Assembly: GCA_965234335.1 (NCBI GenBank)
Contig: OZ248436.1
Location: forward strand, 12,437 to 76,436
Direction of reading: 5' to 3'
Source: Leadbetterella lacustris
GTDB taxonomy: Bacteria > Bacteroidota > Bacteroidia > Cytophagales > Spirosomataceae
Length of the DNA stretch: 64,000 nucleotides
Positions within the stretch are counted from its first letter, which is position 1; the number at the start of each line of letters is the position of its first letter. Under the pieces are notes generated by a model. It did not search any database. It had not been told where the DNA came from and was given only the letters and a program-made list of their open reading frames with translations. Positions 34,522-42,070 of the stretch are shown here, piece by piece. The translations under genes and the position numbers were made by a program.

Positions 34522-35567
34522 ATACTTAAAGGTATTTTTATGACAGCCGTAACTGTCTGGTGATCTTCTTGATATATCTCAAAAGAGGCATTTTTTCCGT
34601 ATAAAAGTTGGAGTCTTTTCTGGGTGTTTTTAAGTCCAAAACCACCATCATCGTTTAGGTTTTCGGTGTTTTTAAGTACGCCTGTGTTCCTGATTTTGAT
34701 TACTAAATTATTAACAACTTTACTGGTATTTATCTCCACATAGCCCCATCTAGCTGCTTTTTGTACACCGTGTTTTATGGCGTTTTCTACCAAGGTTTGG
34801 AGCATCATAGGCGGCACTTGAATGTTGAGCGTATCCACGTTCACGTCCCACATGATTTGTAAACGTTCTTCATACCTCACTTTTTCAAGTTCGAGATAAT
34901 CTTCTATGGTTTTTAATTCCTCCTTGAGCGAAATAGTGGTTTTTCTGTCGGCTACCAAAGCACTTCTTAAAATATTGGACAACTGTGTTATGCCTTTCTG
35001 CGACTTGGTGGGGTCTTCTAACACCAAAGCCCTGATGCTATTTAAGGCATTAAACATAAAATGTGGGTTGATTTGGGCTCTAAGAATTTTGGCCTCTGTG
35101 GCCTCTACGGAGGTTTGGAGTTTAATTCGCTCAATGGCATCAATACGGCGTTCGTTGGTGTAGGCGTAAAAAATATATACCAAAACCCAGATCAAAATTG
35201 GTTTACTGAGACTGCTGAAATATATAATATCTCTGAGTAACCAATTGGATTTTGAGGTATCTATTATGTCTTCATCCAGACTCACATTTACGGCATAAAA
35301 CAAGAATGTAATGATGAATATGGCAACAAAACTTCTTATCAACAGCTGAGGAATGGAAAGTTTTATCCAATTATACTTTTTAAAAACAACTCTAAATAAA
35401 TGCGTTAAAGATATACCAACTAAAATATAGATTATTGAATTAAAAATTAAGCTCTCAAGTTCTTCAAAGTTGAAATTCCACAGCAAGAAATAGCTGATGA
35501 ATTCGGAAATGGCGTAAAGTGTCCATCCCGAAATTTGAAAAAGCCAATACGACTGCTTAAAATTCAT
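34518..35567 (-). CDS. LytS/YehU-type sensor histidine kinase
   Basis: 349 residues. Four hydrophobic helices in the first ~135 residues, a short linker, then the His_kinase domain with phosphoacceptor His169 in INPHFMFNALNSIRAL, a LVENAIKHG N-box and a GFGLKNTQKRLQLLYG glycine-rich end. The ligand sensed is unknown. Together with the LytTR regulator and glycerate kinase it forms a probable three-gene operon. Confidence 0.92.
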   Translation of the reverse strand: MNFKQSYWLFQISGWTLYAISEFISYFLLWNFNFEELESLIFNSIIYILVGISLTHLFRVVFKKYNWIKLSIPQLLIRSFVAIFIITFLFYAVNVSLDEDIIDTSKSNWLLRDIIYFSSLSKPILIWVLVYIFYAYTNERRIDAIERIKLQTSVEATEAKILRAQINPHFMFNALNSIRALVLEDPTKSQKGITQLSNILRSALVADRKTTISLKEELKTIEDYLELEKVRYEERLQIMWDVNVDTLNIQVPPMMLQTLVENAIKHGVQKAARWGYVEINTSKVVNNLVIKIRNTGVLKNTENLNDDGGFGLKNTQKRLQLLYGKNASFEIYQEDHQTVTAVIKIPLSI

Positions 35568-35687
35568 TCATCAAAAAATTTATCAAAACTACAAATAATG
35601 CGTATTTATATCCAATCTTCTTGATTGTCGGGGATATTTATTGGCGAAAGGTGGATTTATGGTTTATTGTATTTTGAAATAAAACAC

Positions 35688-36311
35688 CTAGACTTCCAAA
35701 TGGCTCACATCGTTTCTTGAAAGTATCTCAAATTCATCTTTGGTGTAGCAATATGCTAGTTTGTATAAACAGGTGTTTTGATGAGGAAATGTGTCCATTT
35801 CTTTTAGGTGAAGGTTAGAAATTTCAGCCAATAAAACCCGCATTGCTCGCCCATGCATAGCTATTAGTATAAGTTTTTCATCAGAGTTTTCTATAATTTT
35901 TTTTAATCCAAGGCTCAGTCTATCAGCTACTTCTACTGGACTTTCGCCTCCAGTGGGTCTTTGGTTCACATCGCCTTCTGCCCAGCTTTTTGTGAGATTG
36001 GCGTAGTAAACGTTGTCTTCTGTGTTTGGTTCTTTTCCTTCCTTTTCGCCCCAGCTGATTTCATTAAGTTCGGGTAATATTTCGTGCGGAATTCCTTTTG
36101 CGATGAATTTTTCTACCGTTTGATGCGTACGAACCAAAGCCGAAGTGTACACTTTTTGAAAGGCAACATCACCATATTTTCTATGAAAAGCCTCTGCTTG
36201 GTTTCTACCGGTTTCGTTGAGGTCGGCGTCTATTCCGCTTCCTTGCACTATGCCTTTTTTGTTATATTCTGTTTCTCCGTGTCTGATCAAATAGATTTCT
36301 TTTTTTGACAT
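35688..36311 (-). CDS. Histidine phosphatase family protein
   Basis: 207 residues from MSKKEIYLIRHGETEYNKKG, with the RHG catalytic motif at about 10-12, the SALVRTHQT segment and a conserved HGRAMRVLLAEI. Phosphoglycerate mutase-like fold; substrate unknown. A promoter element (TAAATTTG, 36345) sits upstream, so the longer frame to 36497 is not used. Confidence 0.87.
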   Translation of the reverse strand: MSKKEIYLIRHGETEYNKKGIVQGSGIDADLNETGRNQAEAFHRKYGDVAFQKVYTSALVRTHQTVEKFIAKGIPHEILPELNEISWGEKEGKEPNTEDNVYYANLTKSWAEGDVNQRPTGGESPVEVADRLSLGLKKIIENSDEKLILIAMHGRAMRVLLAEISNLHLKEMDTFPHQNTCLYKLAYCYTKDEFEILSRNDVSHLEV

Positions 36312-36344
36312 AAGTATATTTCCCCTCTTTTTAGATATTTTTGA

Positions 36345-36352
36345 CAAATTTA
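36345..36352 (-). promoter_or_regulatory. -7 element (TAAATTTG) for the histidine phosphatase
   Basis: Minus-strand TAAATTTG fits TAnnTTTG and lies inside the longer open frame, showing that translation begins at 36311. Confidence 0.6.
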
Positions 36353-36363
36353 CGTAGAATACC

Positions 36364-36780
36364 ATGTTTAATAAAAATTTTGATTTAGAATCCCTCAATG
36401 CTTTCGGCAAAAACACACTTCCGGGGCATATTGGAATTGAATTCACAGAGCTTGGCAATGATTTTTTAATTGCCCGGATGCCAGTTGATAGCCGCACACA
36501 TCAGCCTTTCGGCATTTTGCATGGCGGGGCTTCGGTTGTTCTGGCCGAAACGCTCGGTAGTGTGGCCTCTATGCTGTGTTTGGAAAATCCCGAAAAACAA
36601 AAGGCCGTAGGTCTTGAAATAAATGCTAATCACTTGCGTGGAGTGAAGTCGGGCTGGGTTTATGGCAAAGTTACGGCCATTCACCTAGGTTCCAAAACAC
36701 ATGTTTGGGATATAAAAATCACGAATGAAGAACAAAAAATGGTTTGTATATGTAGGTTAACTACTATGATTATCTCTTAA
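36364..36780 (+). CDS. Hotdog-fold thioesterase (PaaI/MenI-like)
   Basis: 138 residues: PGHIGIEFTELGNDFLIARM followed by THQPFGILHGGASVVLAETLG, the HGG-x5-E active-site segment of PaaI/EntH/MenI thioesterases. It could hydrolyse 1,4-dihydroxy-2-naphthoyl-CoA in menaquinone synthesis or serve as an acyl-CoA housekeeping thioesterase. No menaquinone gene is nearby in the window. Confidence 0.82.
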   Translation: MFNKNFDLESLNAFGKNTLPGHIGIEFTELGNDFLIARMPVDSRTHQPFGILHGGASVVLAETLGSVASMLCLENPEKQKAVGLEINANHLRGVKSGWVYGKVTAIHLGSKTHVWDIKITNEEQKMVCICRLTTMIIS

Positions 36781-36901
36781 ACTTAAACTCGGACTCAATT
36801 TTTTGCATAAAGGAAAGTAGTGCATAAAAGATAACTCCGTGGATTTCACTTGAGTTTTGGATTAATTCGAAAATAAATTCTACTTTTTAGCGATTCTAGG
36901 C

Positions 36902-36909
36902 TATTTTTG
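36902..36909 (+). promoter_or_regulatory. -7 element (TATTTTTG) for the patatin-like gene
   Basis: TATTTTTG fits TAnnTTTG, 19 bases before the ATG. Confidence 0.5.
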
Positions 36910-36928
36910 GAGAATATAAATTTCTTAT

Positions 36929-37840
36929 ATGAAAGCATTGGTATTGGGAGGAGGGTCTTTGAAAGGAGCTTGGCAAGTAGGTGCCATACAAGCGGTTTTA
37001 GAAACTGGATTCAAGCCTGACATGATTTACGGTATTTCGGCTGGAGCTCTTAATGCCGCCTTTATGGTCAACGAAGCGGGACACCAACACAAAGCCAATG
37101 GTACAATTAACTGGGACTTAGTAAACAAGAAATTGCTTCAGTTTTGGATCGAAAACATCACCAAACCTTCCGACATTGGTATTTTAAAGTCGAAATGGAC
37201 GCTCGGTATAGAAACCCTGATGAGTCGTTTTGATGGCCTCTTGGATACCAATCCTCTTCATGAAAAGCTTAAGAAGTATATTGATTTGACTACACTCAGA
37301 CGAAGCCCGGTGGCTATTAAAGTAGGTGCGGTAAACGTTCATACGGGCGAAATGCATTATGCAGATCCGCTTGAGCAACATTTTCTGGATTTTCTAAGAG
37401 CCAGCAGTTCCTTGCCTATTATTATGCCGGGTATTCAGATTGGTAATGACAACAAAGAGGTTTACTTAGACGGAGGTATAAGAGAGGTAGTTCCCCTAAA
37501 AAAGGCGATTGAAGACGGTGCCACAGAGATTTATGCCATAGCCACACACCCGAAAAAACGTGAAATGGAACCCATCAATTACCGTAGCTTACTGACTTTG
37601 ATTGAACGAATCAAGGATATCTCGGTAAATCAGCTTGAAAATAATGACTTGGAATGGGCCGAAAACTATAACCACAACTTAGTTTCGGTAGCGGGTTTTA
37701 GCTTAAATAAAAAAATAAAGCTTACGGTCATCAGGCCTGATGTTTCTATAAATATTAAACTAACCGATTTCGATATGGATGTTATAAAAGAAATCATAAA
37801 AAAAGGTTATGAGAAGGCATATACGGTGGTGAATACCTAA
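36929..37840 (+). CDS. Patatin-like phospholipase
   Basis: 303 residues. LVLGGGSLKGAWQVGA is the oxyanion loop, GISAG carries nucleophile Ser37, and EVYLDGGIREVVP contains the catalytic Asp of the Ser-Asp dyad. It has no signal peptide, so it is an intracellular lipid acyl hydrolase. The C-terminal half (about 220-303) is a variable extension. Its final 4 bases overlap the convergent MFS gene. Confidence 0.87.
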   Translation: MKALVLGGGSLKGAWQVGAIQAVLETGFKPDMIYGISAGALNAAFMVNEAGHQHKANGTINWDLVNKKLLQFWIENITKPSDIGILKSKWTLGIETLMSRFDGLLDTNPLHEKLKKYIDLTTLRRSPVAIKVGAVNVHTGEMHYADPLEQHFLDFLRASSSLPIIMPGIQIGNDNKEVYLDGGIREVVPLKKAIEDGATEIYAIATHPKKREMEPINYRSLLTLIERIKDISVNQLENNDLEWAENYNHNLVSVAGFSLNKKIKLTVIRPDVSINIKLTDFDMDVIKEIIKKGYEKAYTVVNT

Positions 37841-39000
37841 AAAAGCTTAACCCTTTTGCTTTGAATCACCCAAATCAATCCCAACGAAGCAATAAAAGCA
37901 AAGGCAATAGACAATGTAGTAGCTTTTGAAATAAAACCAATCAAAACAGGCCCAAATAGAAATCCACCCATCGCAAAGGTGTTCATGATGGCCAATCCAG
38001 AGCCTTTTGCCATATTGGGTACTCGGGCAGCACTGGCGTAAAGTATGGGAGCTCCACAAGAAACACCCGCTCCAACCATTGCAAATCCTACAATTGCCGA
38101 AAAAGTGTAGGGGAAGATAATCACAACTAAAATACCCACAATACTTAATATTCCACCATAAAAAAGAATTCTATTTGCTCCGAATCTCGGTATTATTTTG
38201 TCGCCAATAAGCCTTCCCAAAGCCATAAAAAGTGAGTAACCGGCCATTCCCCAACCTTCGAAGTAAGTGGAGGTTTTTACCACATCTCTCATAAATACTG
38301 CTGACCAATCGGCCATAGTTCCTTCAGTGATATTGACACACAAACCAATGATTATCATCAATAAAAAACTGCCCCTAGGAAATGAGAATTTTGATTTTGG
38401 GTTGTTTTCCTCGTGGGTTTCGTCTTTAATCAAGAAAATATTTTTCTGGGCCAATAGCAATACTAAGAACAACAATGCTCCAATTATGCTCATGTAAATA
38501 CCTGGTAACAAGCCCATACCGCCAAAAAAGCTTGAACAGATAGACCCAAACATGAGTCCTAGGCTGAACATGCCGTGGCAGGTGCTCATAATTTTAATTT
38601 CAAAATGATGCTCAATGGCTCCAACGCAAGTGTTCATTGCCACATTGGTGATAGATATTCCGCAGCCACAAAGTATTAAGAAAAACGACTGAAAATAAAC
38701 CGATGGGGCATTTAGTAAAATGCTGAATGCCAGCAACATAAATCCAATGCCACAAACCGAGGTTTTTTGCATGCCAAATTTTCTGACTAAAGTGGCCGCA
38801 ACGGGATTCATTGCTAAAGCTCCAATTGGAAGGCTGAGTAAAAGTAGTCCGAGTTGGGCATCGTCTAGGTCAAACTTGGTTTTTACGAAGGGTATAAAAG
38901 TAGCCCAATTGCCAAAAAGAAGGCCGACAGAAATAAATATAAGACCTATAGAAAAACTCTGCTTGTTGCCAAAGAAATCTTTGGAGATATGAGAAAACAT
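37837..39000 (-). CDS. MFS transporter
   Basis: 387 residues with about twelve transmembrane helices; the loop-2 signature region is ATLVRKFGMQKTSV and a central cytoplasmic loop is near DETHEENNPKSKF. Resembles Bacteroidota sugar or drug-type MFS proteins; substrate unknown. Inner membrane. Confidence 0.85.
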   Translation of the reverse strand: MFSHISKDFFGNKQSFSIGLIFISVGLLFGNWATFIPFVKTKFDLDDAQLGLLLLSLPIGALAMNPVAATLVRKFGMQKTSVCGIGFMLLAFSILLNAPSVYFQSFFLILCGCGISITNVAMNTCVGAIEHHFEIKIMSTCHGMFSLGLMFGSICSSFFGGMGLLPGIYMSIIGALLFLVLLLAQKNIFLIKDETHEENNPKSKFSFPRGSFLLMIIIGLCVNITEGTMADWSAVFMRDVVKTSTYFEGWGMAGYSLFMALGRLIGDKIIPRFGANRILFYGGILSIVGILVVIIFPYTFSAIVGFAMVGAGVSCGAPILYASAARVPNMAKGSGLAIMNTFAMGGFLFGPVLIGFISKATTLSIAFAFIASLGLIWVIQSKRVKLF

Positions 39001-39127
39001 AAACGGATATGAGGGTTTAGCTCACAATTTAGCAATTTTAAAAGGTACTTTTGCCTAAAGATTGCAAGGAGACAAAGGAAAACTAGAAATTCTACGAAAA
39101 GGTCAATTTACTTTTCAAAAAGCACAA

Positions 39128-39580
39128 TTAGTTGTTTCGCTCATACTTCTTAGGAGCATACAAAAAACCAAAAGCCTCAGCCCCTTCTTTGGTGTGCGTT
39201 TTGTGATGCACGTAGTGAGCGTGCATAATGCGTTTCATGTATTTACTTTTGGTCGCAAATTTAAATTTCAACCTGCGATGTACTATCAAATCATGGAAAA
39301 TAAAATAGAAAAGTCCGTAAAGTGTGATGCCCAAGCCGATGTGGAAAAGATACCAATATTCGTCGTTTAAATCTCCAAAAACTATACAAAAAATAGCTAT
39401 CGGGGTGAAAACCAAAGCGTAATAATCATTTTTTTCGAAAAAACCTTTGTGCATATTGTGGTGGTCTTCGTGCCACGTCCAACCAAAACCATGCATTATA
39501 TATTTGTGGGCAAACCAAGCCACACCTTCCATCAAAAGAAAAACACCAAGTACAATTCCTATTCTAATCGCTATTTCCAT
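39128..39580 (-). CDS. crtZ: Beta-carotene hydroxylase (CrtZ type)
   Basis: 150 residues of the fatty-acid hydroxylase/sterol desaturase fold. The di-iron histidine clusters are visible: HKYIMH, WHEDHHNMH, HDLIVHRR and HAHYVHH. Four hydrophobic segments place it in the inner membrane. It hydroxylates beta-ionone rings of carotene to give zeaxanthin. Other carotenoid genes are absent from the window. Confidence 0.9.
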   Translation of the reverse strand: MEIAIRIGIVLGVFLLMEGVAWFAHKYIMHGFGWTWHEDHHNMHKGFFEKNDYYALVFTPIAIFCIVFGDLNDEYWYLFHIGLGITLYGLFYFIFHDLIVHRRLKFKFATKSKYMKRIMHAHYVHHKTHTKEGAEAFGFLYAPKKYERNN

Positions 39581-39623
39581 TGTCTATTTTTATCTACTTT
39601 AAAACACACTTAATCTTAAATTG

Positions 39624-39654
39624 TTTTTGGGACTAAAATAAAAACCTATTTTTG
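39624..39654 (+). promoter_or_regulatory. Bacteroidota promoter for pafA (TTTTTG-N17-TATTTTTG)
   Basis: TTTTTG at 39624-39629 and TATTTTTG at 39647-39654, separated by 17 bases, match the -33 TTTG and -7 TAnnTTTG pair. Predicted start lies about 10 bases before the ATG. This is the best two-box promoter in the window. Confidence 0.75.
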
Positions 39655-39670
39655 TCTAAAATTAATACAA

Positions 39671-41275
39671 ATGAAATTAAAATTATTAAGTTTTTTGTTT
39701 TTGTTTTCAGTTTCGGCCATTTCTCAAAAGCCAAAATCGGAAAAACCCAAATTAGTGGTAGGAATAGTTGTTGATCAAATGCGTTACGATTATCTCTATC
39801 GTTTTTACTCAAAATACTCAGCAGGAGGCTTTAAAAGAATGATGAATGAAGGCTATAACTGCCGAAATAACCACTATCATTACGCTTCTACCGTAACTGG
39901 TCCTGGTCATGCACATATTTTCAACGGTTCATCGCCAGCCATCAGTGGAATCGTAGGAAATGAATGGTTTGAGAAAAATATCTCCAAAAGTATGTATGTG
40001 GTTTCTGATTCTACAGTTAACGTAGTCGGAACTGGAAGTGCCACTGCAGGAAAAATGTCGCCAAGGAATATGAAAGTAACGACTATAACCGATCAACTGA
40101 GAATAGCCACACAGTTTAGGTCTAAAGTAATTGGTATAGCCTTTAAAGACAGAGGTGCAATTTTGCCGGCCGGACATACTGGTTTAGCTTATTGGTACGA
40201 CTCCGGTAGCGGAAATTGGATCACAAGTGACTATTATCAAAAAACTTTGCCTGATTGGGTGAAGACCTTCAACGATAGAAAACTACCTCAGCAGTATATC
40301 ACAAAAATATGGGAGCCACTACAGCCCTTGACAAATTATACAGAAACAGAAGACGATGACCAACCTTACGAAGCTTCTATGTCTGGTGAAACCAAAGCGG
40401 TTTTTCCACACAAAGTCACTATGGGGAGCTTAGCTCAGTCATACTTTGGCAATGAGCTCACCAAAAGCTTTGCGTTGGCAGCTATTGATTCTGAAAAAAT
40501 GGGCATGGGCCAAGAAACAGATTTTTTGGCCGTTAGTTTTTCGACGCCTGATTACACAGGACACGCTTTTGGTGCTCAATCAAAAGAAATAGAGGATGTG
40601 TACCTGAGATTGGACAAAAATATGGAGGAGATATTGCTTCATTTAGACAAAAAATTGGGAGTGGGTAATTACACCGTCTTTCTTTCTGCAGACCATGGTG
40701 TGGCCGAAATTCCTGCATTTTTTAAAAAGCACAATGTGCCAGCAGGGCTTTTTGTTGGCGGTGAATTGGAGAAAAAAGCGGAAGCAGCTTTGGTGGCAAA
40801 GTTTGGAGTAGGTAAATATGTAATTAATTCTGACAACTACCAATTCTATCTCAACAAGGTTTTGTTGGCTCAAAAAAACATCAGCATTGACCAAGTGACT
40901 GCAGTTTTAAAAAATGAATTTGCGACAATTGAGGGCATTTATAATGTTATCAACCTTTCAGAGGGAGATGTGAATGAGATTCCGTCTTACTACCGCGACA
41001 AACTGACCAATATTTATAATCCAAAACGCAGTGGGGAAGTGATGATACTGGTAGAGCCAGCTTGGTTTCAGGGTTATACAAAAGGTACGACGCATGGTTC
41101 GATGTACGCCTATGACACCCATGTGCCATTGGTTTTTTATGGTTGGGGAATAAACAAAGGCGAGAAATTGGATAAAACATATATTTCGGATATCGCACCT
41201 ACGCTTGCTATGCTTTTGAAAATTTTAGAGCCAAATGGTAATATCGGACAGCCTATTACGAGTGCATTGAAGTAG
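39671..41275 (+). CDS. pafA: PafA-type alkaline phosphatase
   Basis: 534 residues. Signal peptide about 1-18 (MKLKLLSFLFLFSVSAIS). The alkaline-phosphatase fold shows VVDQMRYDYLYRF (zinc Asp), nucleophile Thr in YASTVTGPGHA (about 74-76), the PafA Lys-x-Arg pair in GIAFKDRGAILPAGHTG, and zinc ligands in DYTGHAFGAQS, LSADHGVAEIP and GTTHGSMYAYD. It hydrolyses phosphomonoesters in the periplasm. The promoter is strong; no Pho box could be recognised. Confidence 0.92.
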   Translation: MKLKLLSFLFLFSVSAISQKPKSEKPKLVVGIVVDQMRYDYLYRFYSKYSAGGFKRMMNEGYNCRNNHYHYASTVTGPGHAHIFNGSSPAISGIVGNEWFEKNISKSMYVVSDSTVNVVGTGSATAGKMSPRNMKVTTITDQLRIATQFRSKVIGIAFKDRGAILPAGHTGLAYWYDSGSGNWITSDYYQKTLPDWVKTFNDRKLPQQYITKIWEPLQPLTNYTETEDDDQPYEASMSGETKAVFPHKVTMGSLAQSYFGNELTKSFALAAIDSEKMGMGQETDFLAVSFSTPDYTGHAFGAQSKEIEDVYLRLDKNMEEILLHLDKKLGVGNYTVFLSADHGVAEIPAFFKKHNVPAGLFVGGELEKKAEAALVAKFGVGKYVINSDNYQFYLNKVLLAQKNISIDQVTAVLKNEFATIEGIYNVINLSEGDVNEIPSYYRDKLTNIYNPKRSGEVMILVEPAWFQGYTKGTTHGSMYAYDTHVPLVFYGWGINKGEKLDKTYISDIAPTLAMLLKILEPNGNIGQPITSALK

Positions 41276-41312
41276 GGAATTTGAGTGTTTTTTAGAGTTA
41301 AATAATAACTAC

Positions 41313-41966
41313 TTGACAAAAGAGCTATATATTTTTAGTGGGCTTGGGGCGGATGAAAGAGTTTTTCAGTTGATGAATTTCTATGAATTTTCACCTACAT
41401 TCATAAAGTGGATACCTCCAACAAAAGATGAGTCCATTGACAGTTACGCCTGTAGGATTTTGTCTCAAGTTAAGTCGCCTCATCCAATATTAATTGGGCT
41501 TTCTTTTGGAGGAATTATGGCGATTGAAGTGGCCAAGCTGATCGAAACTGAAAAAGTGATTATTATAGCCTCGGCGAAAGTAAAGAGTGAAATTCCTTTT
41601 TACTTTCGTTTAATTGGAAAATCAGGGATTCATAAGTTAGTTCCCGCTAGTTTTTTGAAAAAGTATAATTTTATAACGAGTTGGTTTTTTGGTGCGAAAC
41701 AAGCTTCTGAGAGAATTCTGTTGAAACAGATTTTGAAAGATACAGACTCGTTTTTTTTGAAATGGGCCTTAGATAAAGTAATAAATTGGGAAAATAAATA
41801 TGAGTTAACAAATGTCTTTCATGTTCATGGAACTCACGACAGAATTTTGCCAATTAAGTTTGTAAAAAGTAATTCAAATATCAAAAACGGAGGTCATTTT
41901 ATGACTTTAAGTCACGCACAGGAAATCTCGGAAATCTTGAACAAGGCTTTAAAAGGGGTTGATTGA
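41313..41966 (+). CDS. Alpha/beta hydrolase
   Basis: 217 residues from a TTG codon. The oxyanion region YIFSGLGADERVFQ, nucleophile elbow GLSFGG and the C-terminal HGTHDRILP and GGHFMTLSHAQEI (Asp and His) complete a Ser-Asp-His triad. Substrate unknown. It ends before a bidirectional terminator. Confidence 0.78.
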   Translation: MTKELYIFSGLGADERVFQLMNFYEFSPTFIKWIPPTKDESIDSYACRILSQVKSPHPILIGLSFGGIMAIEVAKLIETEKVIIIASAKVKSEIPFYFRLIGKSGIHKLVPASFLKKYNFITSWFFGAKQASERILLKQILKDTDSFFLKWALDKVINWENKYELTNVFHVHGTHDRILPIKFVKSNSNIKNGGHFMTLSHAQEISEILNKALKGVD

Positions 41967-42012
41967 GTTACATTCATGTTTTTTACGGTGTTATTGAAAT
42001 CTTCAAGTTGAT

Positions 42013-42049
42013 AAAAAAGGCTGCCCAGTATCTCTGAGCAGCCTTTTTT
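42013..42049. terminator. Bidirectional Rho-independent terminator
   Basis: AAAAAGGCTGCCCAG-TATCT-CTGAGCAGCCTTTTT forms a stem of about 15 bp with one mismatch and T-runs on both strands, ending both the hydrolase gene and the convergent M16 protease gene. Confidence 0.85.
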
Positions 42050-42070
42050 ATGAAAAAGTGTTTGCTTTTC

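Noticed and set aside
35688..36497. Longer 269-residue version of the histidine phosphatase
   Set aside because: A -7 promoter element lies inside the extension, and the RHG-containing domain starts at 36311.
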